This document shows positions 8,561 to 16,708 of a stretch of DNA of 28,730 bases, piece by piece; positions within the stretch are counted from its first letter, which is position 1, and every line of letters begins with the position of its first letter. A program made the position numbers and the translations under genes. The stretch is taken from assembly GCA_964516095.1 (NCBI GenBank), contig CAZEYS010000013.1:1-28730 (forward strand). The letters are read 5' to 3'. The notes beneath the pieces were generated by a model. It was not told where the DNA came from. It searched no databases and was given only the letters and a program-made list of their open reading frames with translations. Source of the stretch: Hydrogenothermus sp964516095. Its GTDB lineage: Bacteria; Aquificota; Aquificia; Aquificales; Hydrogenothermaceae.

Positions 8561-9720
8561 AATGGTCTTATAAGATAGCCTTTTAAATAAAGTGAATTAG
8601 GAATATTTAGTATATATGGATGGTCTATGTCTTGGAACATATGTTCAACTATGTTTATTTTTTTACCGGTTTTTATAGAGGAAAATAATAACACTCTGTT
8701 TAACTCTTCAAATCCTATATGATGGGAACAGGAGAAGACTGCAATAAACCCGTCCTTAGTTAAAGACTTTATACTATTTATAACAAGGTACTGTAAGCCT
8801 TTTATGGCACCTTCTATTTCCTTTTTTGTTTTTGCAAAAGGAGGAGGGTCTATGATTATAAGGTCATATTTTTTATTATTTTGGTTTAAAAAATCAAATG
8901 CGTCCTCATTGAATACTGTATAACTATTTAGATTATTTAACCTACAGTTTTTTTCAATCATCTGACATGCTTCTTTAGATATATCTACAAAATCTACGTG
9001 ATTTGCCCCATTTTTTAAAGCATAAATGCCAAATCCACCAACGTTTGAAAACAGATCAAGAACGTTAAATCCTTTTTCAACATAATTAGAAACGACCTTT
9101 CTATTTTTTCTCTGGTCTAAAAAAAATCCTGTTTTTTGCCCTTTTTTCAGGGAGATAAGAAATTTTACATCATTTTCAGATATTTGAATTTCTTCTGGGA
9201 TATCTCCAAAAATAATCTTTTCCTGGCAGTTGAAGCCTTCTATTTTACAAATTTTTTCATCACATTTTTGATATATCCCTTTTGGTTTAAAAGTTTCAAT
9301 TAATGCGTGGTAAACCTCTTCTTTTAAGTTAAATATACCAGCAGTGTTGATTTGAACAGAAAGGTAATCTCTATATTTATCCACAATTAGACCTGGAATT
9401 TCATCTGCCTCTGAATGAACAACTCTAAACGAATCTGTTATATTTTCAAGTTTCTTTCTTAGAAGGTAGGCTTTTTCTATTTTTTCGACAAAAAAATTTT
9501 TATTAATCTTCTTATTTTCAAAAGAAAGTATCCTTACAGTGATTAAACTTTTTGGATTTATATAGCCTATAGCTAAAAATTCACCTTTCGGTGATATTAC
9601 TTCAACAAGTTCTCCAGGATGCACGTTTTTTGGGAGTTTTTTTAAGTCGTGTTTATGTAGCCACAGATTAAGATATTTTATCTTCTCAAGACCATTTTTA
9701 TTAACAATGATTTTTTTCAA
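8557..9720 (-). CDS. rlmI: RlmI-type 23S rRNA m5C methyltransferase (PUA + SAM-MTase)
   Basis: Predicted class I SAM-dependent RNA cytosine-5 methyltransferase. The 387 aa comprise an N-terminal PUA RNA-binding domain (about 1-75: HPGELVEVISPKGEFLAIGY), a central domain, and a Rossmann fold with motif I LDLFSNVGGFG, motif IV IIDPPPFAK and motif VI SCSHH, whose Cys would be the nucleophile. This is the YccW/RlmI arrangement (m5C1962 in E. coli), but the exact target here is inferred. The start is TTG with AAGGA 5 nt upstream; no in-frame ATG fits better. First gene of the rlmI-prmC-murA operon, divergent from the esterase gene at 9803. Confidence 0.88.
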   Translation of the reverse strand: MKKIIVNKNGLEKIKYLNLWLHKHDLKKLPKNVHPGELVEVISPKGEFLAIGYINPKSLITVRILSFENKKINKNFFVEKIEKAYLLRKKLENITDSFRVVHSEADEIPGLIVDKYRDYLSVQINTAGIFNLKEEVYHALIETFKPKGIYQKCDEKICKIEGFNCQEKIIFGDIPEEIQISENDVKFLISLKKGQKTGFFLDQRKNRKVVSNYVEKGFNVLDLFSNVGGFGIYALKNGANHVDFVDISKEACQMIEKNCRLNNLNSYTVFNEDAFDFLNQNNKKYDLIIIDPPPFAKTKKEIEGAIKGLQYLVINSIKSLTKDGFIAVFSCSHHIGFEELNRVLLFSSIKTGKKINIVEHMFQDIDHPYILNIPNSLYLKGYLIRPL

Positions 9721-9760
9721 ATTATTCCTTCTTTCATATATTTATTTTAAGTTCTTTTAT

Positions 9761-9768
9761 ATTATAAT
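9761..9768. promoter_or_regulatory. Overlapping divergent -10 elements
   Basis: TATAAT on the plus strand (9763-9768) and TATAAT on the minus strand (9766-9761) share four base pairs because the core sequence ATTATAAT is partly symmetric. The plus copy is about 34 bp before the esterase ATG. The minus copy is about 40 bp before the rlmI TTG. Neither has a clear -35 element. Confidence 0.45.
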
Positions 9769-9802
9769 CTTAAGCAAAAATTTTAGAAAGGTAGGTGTTG
9801 TA

Positions 9803-10396
9803 ATGAAAATTCTGTATATACATGGTTTTAATTCTGCAGGATACGGCGAGAAAATAAACCATTTAAAAAAGGCCTTTGGTGATGAGAATGTCATTGCTCC
9901 AACACTTCCATACGACCCTGAAAAAGCTATGAAACAACTTGAGTTTTTAACTGATGCGATAAAAGATAAAGATAAATTAATTGTAGTAGGAACATCTCTT
10001 GGTGGATTTTATGCAGCTTATTTAGCTTACAAATACAAAGTTCCAGCTGTTTTAATAAATCCTTCTATAGATCCTTACAACTCTTTAAAAGATCAGATAG
10101 GTCCTCAAAAAAACTATAAATCAGATGAAGAGTACATATTTACCAGAGAGCATTTAGAAAGTTTAAAAAATTACTATGTACCAGAAGATAGATTAAAGGA
10201 TATAAAAAATTTGCTGTTTGTTTATCTTGATGAGGATGATGAACTTCTGGATAGTAAAAAGACAAAAGAGTTTTTCGAAAAACATGGGGTGTATGTAAAA
10301 ATGTATCCTGGTGGAAATCACAGATTTAAACATATGCCGCAGCTTATAGACGACCTAAAAGGTCGATTAAATAATTATGAGAACTGGAAGGTTTAA
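9803..10396 (+). CDS. YqiA-like alpha/beta-hydrolase (putative esterase)
   Basis: A 197-aa compact alpha/beta-hydrolase of the YqiA/YcfP (UPF0227) type, expected to be a cytosolic esterase with unknown natural substrate. It opens with ILYIHGFNSAG (oxyanion strand-loop). GTSLGGFYAAYLA carries the nucleophilic serine, DEDDELLD the likely acid, and GGNHRF the histidine. The frame is open upstream and could be read from 9707 with a hydrophobic extension, but AAAGGTAGGTG lies just before the ATG at 9803 and the family starts there. It is probably a single-gene transcript with its own promoter. Confidence 0.88.
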   Translation: MKILYIHGFNSAGYGEKINHLKKAFGDENVIAPTLPYDPEKAMKQLEFLTDAIKDKDKLIVVGTSLGGFYAAYLAYKYKVPAVLINPSIDPYNSLKDQIGPQKNYKSDEEYIFTREHLESLKNYYVPEDRLKDIKNLLFVYLDEDDELLDSKKTKEFFEKHGVYVKMYPGGNHRFKHMPQLIDDLKGRLNNYENWKV

Positions 10397-10409
10397 AAAA
10401 ATATATTAA

Positions 10410-10418
10410 TGTTATAAT
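10410..10418 (+). promoter_or_regulatory. Extended -10 promoter for tatA-rsmE
   Basis: TGTTATAAT is an exact extended -10 (TGnTATAAT). It lies 33 bp before the tatA ATG, after the end of the esterase gene. No good -35 is seen, as is tolerated for extended -10 promoters. The same 9-mer occurs before purB. Confidence 0.5.
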
Positions 10419-10451
10419 TAATTTCATTAGAAATAGCTTGGAGGTTTTTAG

Positions 10452-10700
10452 ATGTTTGGTGGTATAGGAATTCCTGAACTTTTATTAATATTTGGTATTC
10501 TTTTGCTATTATTTGGAGCTAAAAAACTACCTGAAATAGGAAAAGGATTAGGTGAAGGAATTAGAAGCTTCAAATCTTCTTTAAGTGGTGAAGAAGAACA
10601 AAAAGAGGAAAAAGTAGTTAAAGCGAAAGAAATCGAAGCTGAAGTTGAAAAAGAAACAAAAACTAAACAGGTAAATACAGAAGAAAAAGCGAAAGCTTAA
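10452..10700 (+). CDS. tatA: Sec-independent protein translocase subunit TatA
   Basis: Pore-forming subunit of the twin-arginine translocase, which exports folded proteins across the cytoplasmic membrane. The 82 aa show the TatA pattern: a single N-terminal membrane helix (IGIPELLLIFGILLLLFG), the hinge and amphipathic helix with FGAKKLPEIGKGLGEGIRSF, and a highly charged Glu/Lys tail. The Phe-Gly before the amphipathic helix and the short N-terminus favour TatA over TatB. A GGAGG (10440-10444) lies 7 nt before the ATG. tatC is not in this window. The stop overlaps the rsmE start (TAATG). Confidence 0.93.
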   Translation: MFGGIGIPELLLIFGILLLLFGAKKLPEIGKGLGEGIRSFKSSLSGEEEQKEEKVVKAKEIEAEVEKETKTKQVNTEEKAKA

Positions 10701-11407
10701 TGTCTTATCCTACTTTTATTGGGAAAAAAGAAGGTGATTTTTTATATCTAATTGAAGATGAGGCAAAACATGCTTATGTTAGGAGAGTTAAACCTGGTTA
10801 TCTTATCCAGGTAAACGATTTAAACGGAAATATATATTTAGGTGAAGTTTTAGAAGTTTCTAAAAAAAAATTAAAAGCAAAGTTTCTCAAAAAGATTGAT
10901 GTTGAAGATTTAAAGCTGCAGATAAATCTTAACTTGTGTGTGCCTAATCAACTTTCAAAAGTAGATGATTTAATTCCATATTTGACAGAATTAGGGGTTT
11001 ATAAACTAACCCCTGTTTTATGTAAGAACTCAGCAGTAAAAGAAAAAGATGTTTTAAAAAAACTTGAAAAGTGGCAAAAGATTTCCATAAATTCAATAAA
11101 GCAGTGCAAGCGTCTATTTCCTTTAAAAATAGATTTTCCTAAAAACATAGACAATATTGAAGCCAGTAGTGATTTTAATGCTGTTTTTTATGAAAGAGAA
11201 AAAAATCAAAGTATAAAACAGTACTGTCATTTAACTCCGTCATCAGTGAGTATTGTTATTGGTAACGAAGGAGGATTTTCAGATGATGAAATTAAAATAC
11301 TAAAAGATAAAGGTTTTAAATCTCTTTCACTTGGTAAATTAATACTGCGAATGGAAACTGCTGTAATAACTTCTGTATGTCAAATAAATTTCTGTTTTAA
11401 TAAATAA
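10700..11407 (+). CDS. rsmE: 16S rRNA (uracil1498-N3)-methyltransferase
   Basis: SPOUT-class methyltransferase that makes m3U1498 in 16S rRNA. The 235 aa comprise an N-terminal PUA-like domain and a C-terminal knotted domain. The signature VIGNEGGFSDDEI followed by LSLGKLILRMETAV forms the SAM-binding trefoil knot (family pattern IGPEGGFS...LG.RILRTETA). The ATG shares its first base with the tatA stop and has no Shine-Dalgarno of its own, so translation probably depends on tatA. Pairing with tatA looks like genome packing rather than a functional link. Confidence 0.93.
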   Translation: MSYPTFIGKKEGDFLYLIEDEAKHAYVRRVKPGYLIQVNDLNGNIYLGEVLEVSKKKLKAKFLKKIDVEDLKLQINLNLCVPNQLSKVDDLIPYLTELGVYKLTPVLCKNSAVKEKDVLKKLEKWQKISINSIKQCKRLFPLKIDFPKNIDNIEASSDFNAVFYEREKNQSIKQYCHLTPSSVSIVIGNEGGFSDDEIKILKDKGFKSLSLGKLILRMETAVITSVCQINFCFNK

Positions 11408-11431
11408 TAAACAAAGGGGGATAACCCCTTT
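11401..11431 (-). terminator. Terminator of the purB-kamA operon (shared hairpin)
   Basis: AAAGGGG (11413-11419) pairs with CCCCTTT (11425-11431) around a 5-nt loop. Read on the minus strand it starts at the kamA stop codon and is followed by a T-rich stretch (TTTATTATTTA at 11411-11401). On the plus strand the hairpin follows the rsmE stop but lacks a T run, so it could stop rsmE transcripts only weakly. Confidence 0.65.
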
Positions 11432-12755
11432 AAGAAACAGTTACAGTTATTTTATCTTTATTTAAAATCTCTTTTAGTTCATCTTCAAAGAAGAATTTAT
11501 CTGAAAATGCAGGTTCAAGTTCATCTATCCATAAAGCATTCTCATTGTATTTTGCTAAAAACGGTTTTCCAACCCAGTCTGGATTTCTCCCTTGCAGGAA
11601 ATCTAACACAAAGTATTTTTCTCCATTTATTTCGGTGATACCTAACACTCTTATCTTACCAGGGGTTGCAGACATTGAAGGTCCTTTAACTGTCCGAGCC
11701 AGCCCACTTACATTCTTGTAGGCATCTCTAAATATCTCCCATGCCTTTACAAGTGGAACTCCAAAGTAATGCTGAGCACCTGTATCTCTTGCTACAAACA
11801 TATAGTAAGGAACCATTCCCATTTCTACCTGCTTAGTCCACATTGTAGCCCATACTTCAGAGCTATCGTTTATATGTCTCAGTAAAGGTGATTGAGTTCT
11901 TATAACCGCTCCTGTACTTCTAACTTTTTCCACTGCTTCTTGGACTTCAGGTGTTTCGAGTTCTCTGTAATGGTTAAAATGGGCCATAAATGCCAAATTG
12001 TATCCCGAATCAGTTATATACTTAAATAAGTCCAGCATCTCCTGCGCATCGTCATCAGTTAAGAATTTATAAGGCCAGAAACCTAAAACTTTAGTTCCTA
12101 TTCTTATGTTTTTTAGATGTGGTATTTTTGCTTCTATTAAAGGTTTTATGTATTGTTTAAATACCCTGGCCTTCATTATCATTGGGTCACCGCCAGTAAA
12201 TAGAACATCTGTGATTTCAGGATGAGCTTTTATATATTCTATAAGTACTTCAACTTCTTTCATTGCAAATTTTAATTCATCAATACCTACAAATTGAGGC
12301 CATCTAAAACAGAATGAGCAATATGCATGACAGGTCTGTCCCTGTTTTGGAAAGAATAAAATTGTTTCTTTATACTTATGCTGTGCACCGTAGAGTTTTT
12401 TTCCATTTATAGATGGAATATTGTATTTTTGACCAGCAGGATGTGGATTTAATCTCATTCTAATTTCATTTGCGACATTTCTAATCTGTTCTTCTTCAGC
12501 TCCTTTCCTTAGAAGAAATGCTATTTTTTCGAAATCTTCTGGGTACAGCATGTCTTTATGAGGGAATGTTAATCTAAAAATTGGGTCGTTTTGATAATTT
12601 TCCCATTTTATAAGTCTGTCTATAACATAGTTGTTTACTTTAAATGGAAAAACTTTAGAAACTACATCTATATTAAACTTATCTTCTTCAGTTAAATACT
12701 TTTGTACTTGCGGTATATTTTTATAGCTGTGAGATGTATAAACCTTATACTGCAT
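11430..12755 (-). CDS. KamA-family radical SAM, PLP-dependent aminomutase-like protein
   Basis: Member of the lysine 2,3-aminomutase superfamily of 441 aa. TCHAYCSFCFRW has the radical-SAM cluster motif CxxxCxxC (Cys142, 146, 149), and FTGGDPMIM is the SAM-binding GGD motif. Aligned by eye with clostridial lysine 2,3-aminomutase, Lys367 in ATPGK takes the place of the PLP lysine. Asp324 aligns with substrate-binding Asp293, but the position of Asp330 is Ser360. The C-terminal zinc cysteines of the clostridial enzyme are absent. The fold and cofactors are therefore well supported, while lysine as substrate is doubtful. The ATG has GGAGG 5 nt upstream and follows typA by 12 nt; last gene of its operon. 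Confidence 0.85.
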   Translation of the reverse strand: MQYKVYTSHSYKNIPQVQKYLTEEDKFNIDVVSKVFPFKVNNYVIDRLIKWENYQNDPIFRLTFPHKDMLYPEDFEKIAFLLRKGAEEEQIRNVANEIRMRLNPHPAGQKYNIPSINGKKLYGAQHKYKETILFFPKQGQTCHAYCSFCFRWPQFVGIDELKFAMKEVEVLIEYIKAHPEITDVLFTGGDPMIMKARVFKQYIKPLIEAKIPHLKNIRIGTKVLGFWPYKFLTDDDAQEMLDLFKYITDSGYNLAFMAHFNHYRELETPEVQEAVEKVRSTGAVIRTQSPLLRHINDSSEVWATMWTKQVEMGMVPYYMFVARDTGAQHYFGVPLVKAWEIFRDAYKNVSGLARTVKGPSMSATPGKIRVLGITEINGEKYFVLDFLQGRNPDWVGKPFLAKYNENALWIDELEPAFSDKFFFEDELKEILNKDKITVTVS

Positions 12756-12767
12756 TTTTTCCTCCTT

Positions 12768-14570
12768 TTACGGCTTTTTTAAGTTTTTCTTCCTTATCCT
12801 AATAGCATCTGGAGTAACTTCTATAAGCTCGTCATTGTTAATCCATTCCATTGCCCGTTCAAAATCCATTTTTCTATGGGGTATTATTTTTACTCCTTCG
12901 TCTGCACTTGCAGCTCTTATGTTTGTTAATTTCTTTTCTTTAGTTATATTTACCCACAGGTCATTATCTCTGTTGTGTTCACCAATTACCATGCCTTCAT
13001 ATACTTCTGTACCTGGAGGTATAAAGAATACTCCTCTATCCTGTAAGCTATTTATGGCATAAGGTGTTGCTACACCTTTTCTATCTGCAACTAAAGCTCC
13101 ATTTTGACGGGTTTTTATTTCTCCTGCCCATGGCTGCCAGCCTTCGAATATTGCATTAATCAGCCCTTCTCCTTTTGTATCCGTTTTAAATTCGCTTCTA
13201 TACCCTATTAACCCTCTTGAAGGTATAATAAACTCTAATCTTACTCTTCCATACCCATGATTTATCATATTTACCATCTGTCCTTTTCTGGCTCCTAACT
13301 TTTCAGTAACTATTCCAATGTATTCTTCAGGTATATCAATGACAACCCTTTCAATTGGTTCAAGTTTTTGTCCGTTTTCTTCTTTAGTTATAACTTCAGG
13401 TTTTGAAACTTGAAATTCATAGCCTTCCCTTCGCATCATTTCAGCGAGAATAGAAAGCTGTAATTCCCCTCTACCCATAACAAGGAAACTTTCAGGATTG
13501 TCTGTATCTTCTACTCTTATGGCCACATTTGTAAGAGTTTCTTTAAATAATCTTTCTCTTAAGTGTCTTGATGTTAAAAATTTTCCGCTTCTACCTGCAA
13601 AAGGTGAATCATTTACTGAAAAAATCATAGATATTGTAGGTTCTTCTACTGTTATTGGTGGAAGTGGCTCGGGATTTTCGGCGTCTGCTATTGTATCCCC
13701 AATATTAATATCATCAAGACCAGCTATTGCAACAATATCTCCAGCTTTGGCTTCTTTTGTTTCTACTCTATTAAGTCCTTCATAAGTGTATAATGCTCTA
13801 ACAGTGCCTTTTATTATAGTTCCATCTCTTTTTATAAGTGCCACTTGTTGTCCGACTTTAACTGAACCATTAAATATTCTCCCAATTGCAAGTCTACCGA
13901 CGTAATTGTCATAATCTAAAGATGTTATTAAAAATTGAAGACCTTTCTCTTCGTCATAAACAGGAGCTGGCATGTAATTTATTATCTTCTCAAAAAGAGG
14001 TCTTAAATCACTGGATTCATCATCGAGATTTTCTTTTGCGATACCTTCTCTTCCGATTGCATATATAATTGGAAAATCCAGCTGTTCTTCTGTTGCATCT
14101 AAATCTATAAAAAGGTCGTAAATCTCATCTATTACCTGGTCTATACGTGCATCAGGTCTGTCTATTTTGTTAATTACAACTAGAGGAGTCAAGCCAGCTT
14201 CTAAAGCCTTTTGTAGTACAAATCTTGTCTGGGGCATAGGTCCTTCTGCGGCATCTACAAGTAAGATAACTCCATCTACCATTTTTAGCGTTCTTTCTAC
14301 TTCTCCTCCAAAATCTGCGTGTCCTGGTGTGTCTATAATATTTATCTTTACTCCTTTATATCTTATAGCTGTGTTTTTAGCCATGATAGTAATTCCGCGT
14401 TCCCTTTCAAGGTCTATATTGTCCATTATCCTTTCTTCTACTTCTTCATTTTCTCTAAATGTACCGCTTTGTTTTAAAAGAGCATCAACTAATGTCGTTT
14501 TTCCATGGTCAACATGGGCTATTATAGCTATATTTCTAATGTCTTCCCTAACTGCCTTTCTTGTTTTCAT
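12768..14570 (-). CDS. typA: Ribosome-associated GTPase TypA/BipA
   Basis: Translational GTPase of the EF-G/LepA group involved in ribosome assembly and stress or low-temperature growth. The 600 aa carry G1 AHVDHGKTT, the switch I region RERGITI, G3 DTPGHADFGG and G4 NKIDR, then beta-barrel, EF-G-like domains and the BipA-specific C-terminal domain (INSLQDRGVFFIPPGTEVYEG). The length is typical. Start ATG at 14570; the best ribosome site, AAAGGAG, is about 13 nt away, rather far. It directly follows the carbonic anhydrase gene (20-nt gap). Confidence 0.96.
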   Translation of the reverse strand: MKTRKAVREDIRNIAIIAHVDHGKTTLVDALLKQSGTFRENEEVEERIMDNIDLERERGITIMAKNTAIRYKGVKINIIDTPGHADFGGEVERTLKMVDGVILLVDAAEGPMPQTRFVLQKALEAGLTPLVVINKIDRPDARIDQVIDEIYDLFIDLDATEEQLDFPIIYAIGREGIAKENLDDESSDLRPLFEKIINYMPAPVYDEEKGLQFLITSLDYDNYVGRLAIGRIFNGSVKVGQQVALIKRDGTIIKGTVRALYTYEGLNRVETKEAKAGDIVAIAGLDDINIGDTIADAENPEPLPPITVEEPTISMIFSVNDSPFAGRSGKFLTSRHLRERLFKETLTNVAIRVEDTDNPESFLVMGRGELQLSILAEMMRREGYEFQVSKPEVITKEENGQKLEPIERVVIDIPEEYIGIVTEKLGARKGQMVNMINHGYGRVRLEFIIPSRGLIGYRSEFKTDTKGEGLINAIFEGWQPWAGEIKTRQNGALVADRKGVATPYAINSLQDRGVFFIPPGTEVYEGMVIGEHNRDNDLWVNITKEKKLTNIRAASADEGVKIIPHRKMDFERAMEWINNDELIEVTPDAIRIRKKNLKKP

Positions 14571-14590
14571 AAATTTTTCACTTCTCCTTT

Positions 14591-15313
14591 TTAATTAATT
14601 CTTTTTATTGTTAAATCTTTTTCACTTGCAGGAAGTTTATTAAATATAGGAAGTTTTTTTATTTTTTCAGTATTTGTTTCTCCATTAACATTTATTATGA
14701 TTATTCTCCCTTCTCCACTTTTGTACAGTCCAACAAAATCATATATAGCTCCAATAATTGTTAATTTTCCTTCTTCTACTAATTTTTTATACTTTTTTAA
14801 GGCAAGTTCAACTTGATAATCAACATTTGCTTGAACACCTTTTATCCACTTTTTTTCAAAATCTATCTTTTGATTTTTTAACTTTGCTAAAGGAATAAAT
14901 AAGTGATCAAGTTCTCTAATAATATCAAAAGGCTCTTCTTCATAATCTCCAAGGGCTGCTTTAACAGCTCCACAGTGGGAATGACCAAGTATTAATAAAA
15001 CTGGAGTATGAAGGTGTAAAACCCCGTAGTCTACAGAACCAAAGCTTGTAAGTAGCTGATTTCCAATATTTCTTATTGCAAAAATTTTATTAATTGGGTT
15101 TTTTTCTATGATATTCATATGGACTCTAGCATCAGAGCAAGAAACTAACGTTATATATGGTTTTTGTTTATTTTTAAAGTTTTCAAAGTATGTTTTAGAA
15201 TGATGCTTTACAAAGTCTTCATTATATTTAACAATTTCTTCAATGATAGAAGGAACATCCTTTGCAAAAGTAAAAGAAAAAATCATTAAGATAGCAGTGA
15301 TTATTGCTTTCAA
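14591..15313 (-). CDS. Exported beta-class carbonic anhydrase
   Basis: Zinc enzyme interconverting CO2 and bicarbonate. The 240 aa start with a Sec-type signal peptide (MKAIITAILMIFSFTFA, cleavage likely after Ala17; no twin-arginine), so the enzyme should work in the periplasm. The beta-class zinc site is complete: Cys59-x-Asp61-x-Arg63 (SCSDAR) and His111-x-x-Cys114 (GHSHCGA). Start TTG with GGAGG 5 nt upstream (15323-15319). It sits between purB and typA with 20-nt gaps, so it is expressed with housekeeping genes. In an autotroph that fixes CO2 it may supply or trap bicarbonate; that role is inference. Confidence 0.92.
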   Translation of the reverse strand: MKAIITAILMIFSFTFAKDVPSIIEEIVKYNEDFVKHHSKTYFENFKNKQKPYITLVSCSDARVHMNIIEKNPINKIFAIRNIGNQLLTSFGSVDYGVLHLHTPVLLILGHSHCGAVKAALGDYEEEPFDIIRELDHLFIPLAKLKNQKIDFEKKWIKGVQANVDYQVELALKKYKKLVEEGKLTIIGAIYDFVGLYKSGEGRIIIINVNGETNTEKIKKLPIFNKLPASEKDLTIKRIN

Positions 15314-15333
15314 TTTTTCCTCCTTTTTTTTAT

Positions 15334-16644
15334 TTAATATCTACCAAAAACTCTTTTATATATATGTGGAATATTCTTTAAAAATTTGTTTACATCGAAT
15401 ATTTCTTCAAGCTCCTCTTCTGACAGATATTTCATAACTTCAGGGTCTTGCTTAAGAGCATCAATAAACATTAATCCTTCTGTATCCCATGCTTTCATAG
15501 CATTTCTCTGGACTATATCGTACGCTTCATCTCTTGATAATCCTTTTTCAACAAGTGCAACAAGAACTTTTGAAGAAAAATACAGACCTTTCGATAAATC
15601 CATATTTTTTTTCATTCTCTCAGGGTATACTACAAGACCTTCTAAAACTTTTTTTGTTAAATTTAAAATATAGTCCAGTGCAATAGCTGAGTCAGGCAGA
15701 ACCACTCTTTCTACTGAGGAATGAGATATATCCCTTTCATGCCATAGTGCAATATCTTCCATGGCGGGTATTGAGTTTGCCCTTATAACTCTGGCTAATC
15801 CTGTTATCCTTTCACATGTTATAGGATTTTTCTTGTGAGGCATCGCTGAAGACCCTCTCTGGCCTTTTTTGAAGGGTTCCTGTGCTTCTAACACTTCAGT
15901 TCTCTGTAAGTGTCTTATTTCAACAGCTATTTTTTCAAGTGAAGAAGCTGTAATTGCCATAGCTGTCATAAATTCAGCGTGTCTGTCTCTTTGAACCACT
16001 TGATTTGATACAGGTTCAGGTTTTAAGCCAAGCTCAGTTAAGGCTATTTCTTCTACCTCTGGTGGTATATTTGAGTATGTACCAACTGCACCGGATATTG
16101 CTCCAACAGAAACTACATCTTTTGCATTTTTTAATCTTTGAAGATTTCTTTTCATTTCTTCATACCACAGGGCAAACTTGAGACCAAATACCATTGGCTC
16201 AGCATGTACACCGTGGGTTCTTCCCATCATTACTGTTTCTTTGTATTTAAAAGCGTTCTCCTCTAACACAGGTAATAAAGCTTCAATGTCTTCTATCAGT
16301 ATATTTAGGGCTTCTCTCATTAATAAACCAAGAGCAGTATCTATAACGTCAGAAGATGTTACACCTAAATGTATGTATCTCCCATTTTCTCCAACTTGTT
16401 CAGCTACTGCAGTAACAAATGCGAGAACATCGTGATTGTAGATTTTATCAAGTTCATGTATTCTTTCTACAACTTTTTCATCAATGTGGGTCTTTTCTTC
16501 TATTTCTTTCAAAGCCTCATCTGGAATTTTACCTAATTTGTTCCACGCCCTACATATAGCTATTTCAACATCAAGCCACTTTTGAAACTTATTAACTTCT
16601 GACCATACTTGTCCCATTTTTGGTAAAGTATATCTTTTTATCAT
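15334..16644 (-). CDS. purB: Adenylosuccinate lyase
   Basis: Acts twice in purine synthesis: it splits SAICAR to AICAR plus fumarate, and adenylosuccinate to AMP plus fumarate. The 436 aa contain the fumarase/aspartase-superfamily signature GSSAMPHKKNP with the catalytic serine loop, plus TSSDVIDTAL and GRTHG segments. The start is the ATG at 16644, which has GGGAG 9 nt upstream and gives the family N-terminus MIKRYTLPKM. The ATG at 16653 would put GGGAG immediately against the start codon. First gene of the purB - carbonic anhydrase - typA - kamA-like operon. Confidence 0.96.
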   Translation of the reverse strand: MIKRYTLPKMGQVWSEVNKFQKWLDVEIAICRAWNKLGKIPDEALKEIEEKTHIDEKVVERIHELDKIYNHDVLAFVTAVAEQVGENGRYIHLGVTSSDVIDTALGLLMREALNILIEDIEALLPVLEENAFKYKETVMMGRTHGVHAEPMVFGLKFALWYEEMKRNLQRLKNAKDVVSVGAISGAVGTYSNIPPEVEEIALTELGLKPEPVSNQVVQRDRHAEFMTAMAITASSLEKIAVEIRHLQRTEVLEAQEPFKKGQRGSSAMPHKKNPITCERITGLARVIRANSIPAMEDIALWHERDISHSSVERVVLPDSAIALDYILNLTKKVLEGLVVYPERMKKNMDLSKGLYFSSKVLVALVEKGLSRDEAYDIVQRNAMKAWDTEGLMFIDALKQDPEVMKYLSEEELEEIFDVNKFLKNIPHIYKRVFGRY

Positions 16645-16683
16645 GGAAAACATCTCCCTTGGATTTTTTTTCTCGAATTAATT

Positions 16684-16692
16684 ATTATAACA
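16684..16692 (-). promoter_or_regulatory. Extended -10 promoter for the purB operon
   Basis: TGTTATAAT reads on the minus strand from 16692 to 16684, an exact TGnTATAAT, about 40 bp before the purB ATG. No convincing -35 is present. A 6-bp inverted repeat (16689-16694 with 16703-16708) overlaps it, which might be an operator or the weak end of the polX transcript. Confidence 0.5.
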
Positions 16693-16708
16693 AGAGGGAA
16701 AACTTGTT

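Noticed and set aside
9707..9802. N-terminal hydrophobic extension of the esterase (possible signal or membrane segment)
   Set aside because: The ribosome site AAAGGTAGGTG and the family N-terminus both point to the ATG at 9803, and the extension would cover the promoter region.
10351..10365. Perfect inverted repeat CGACCT-AAA-AGGTCG as a terminator of the esterase gene
   Set aside because: It lies inside the coding sequence, about 30 nt before the stop codon, and no T run follows.
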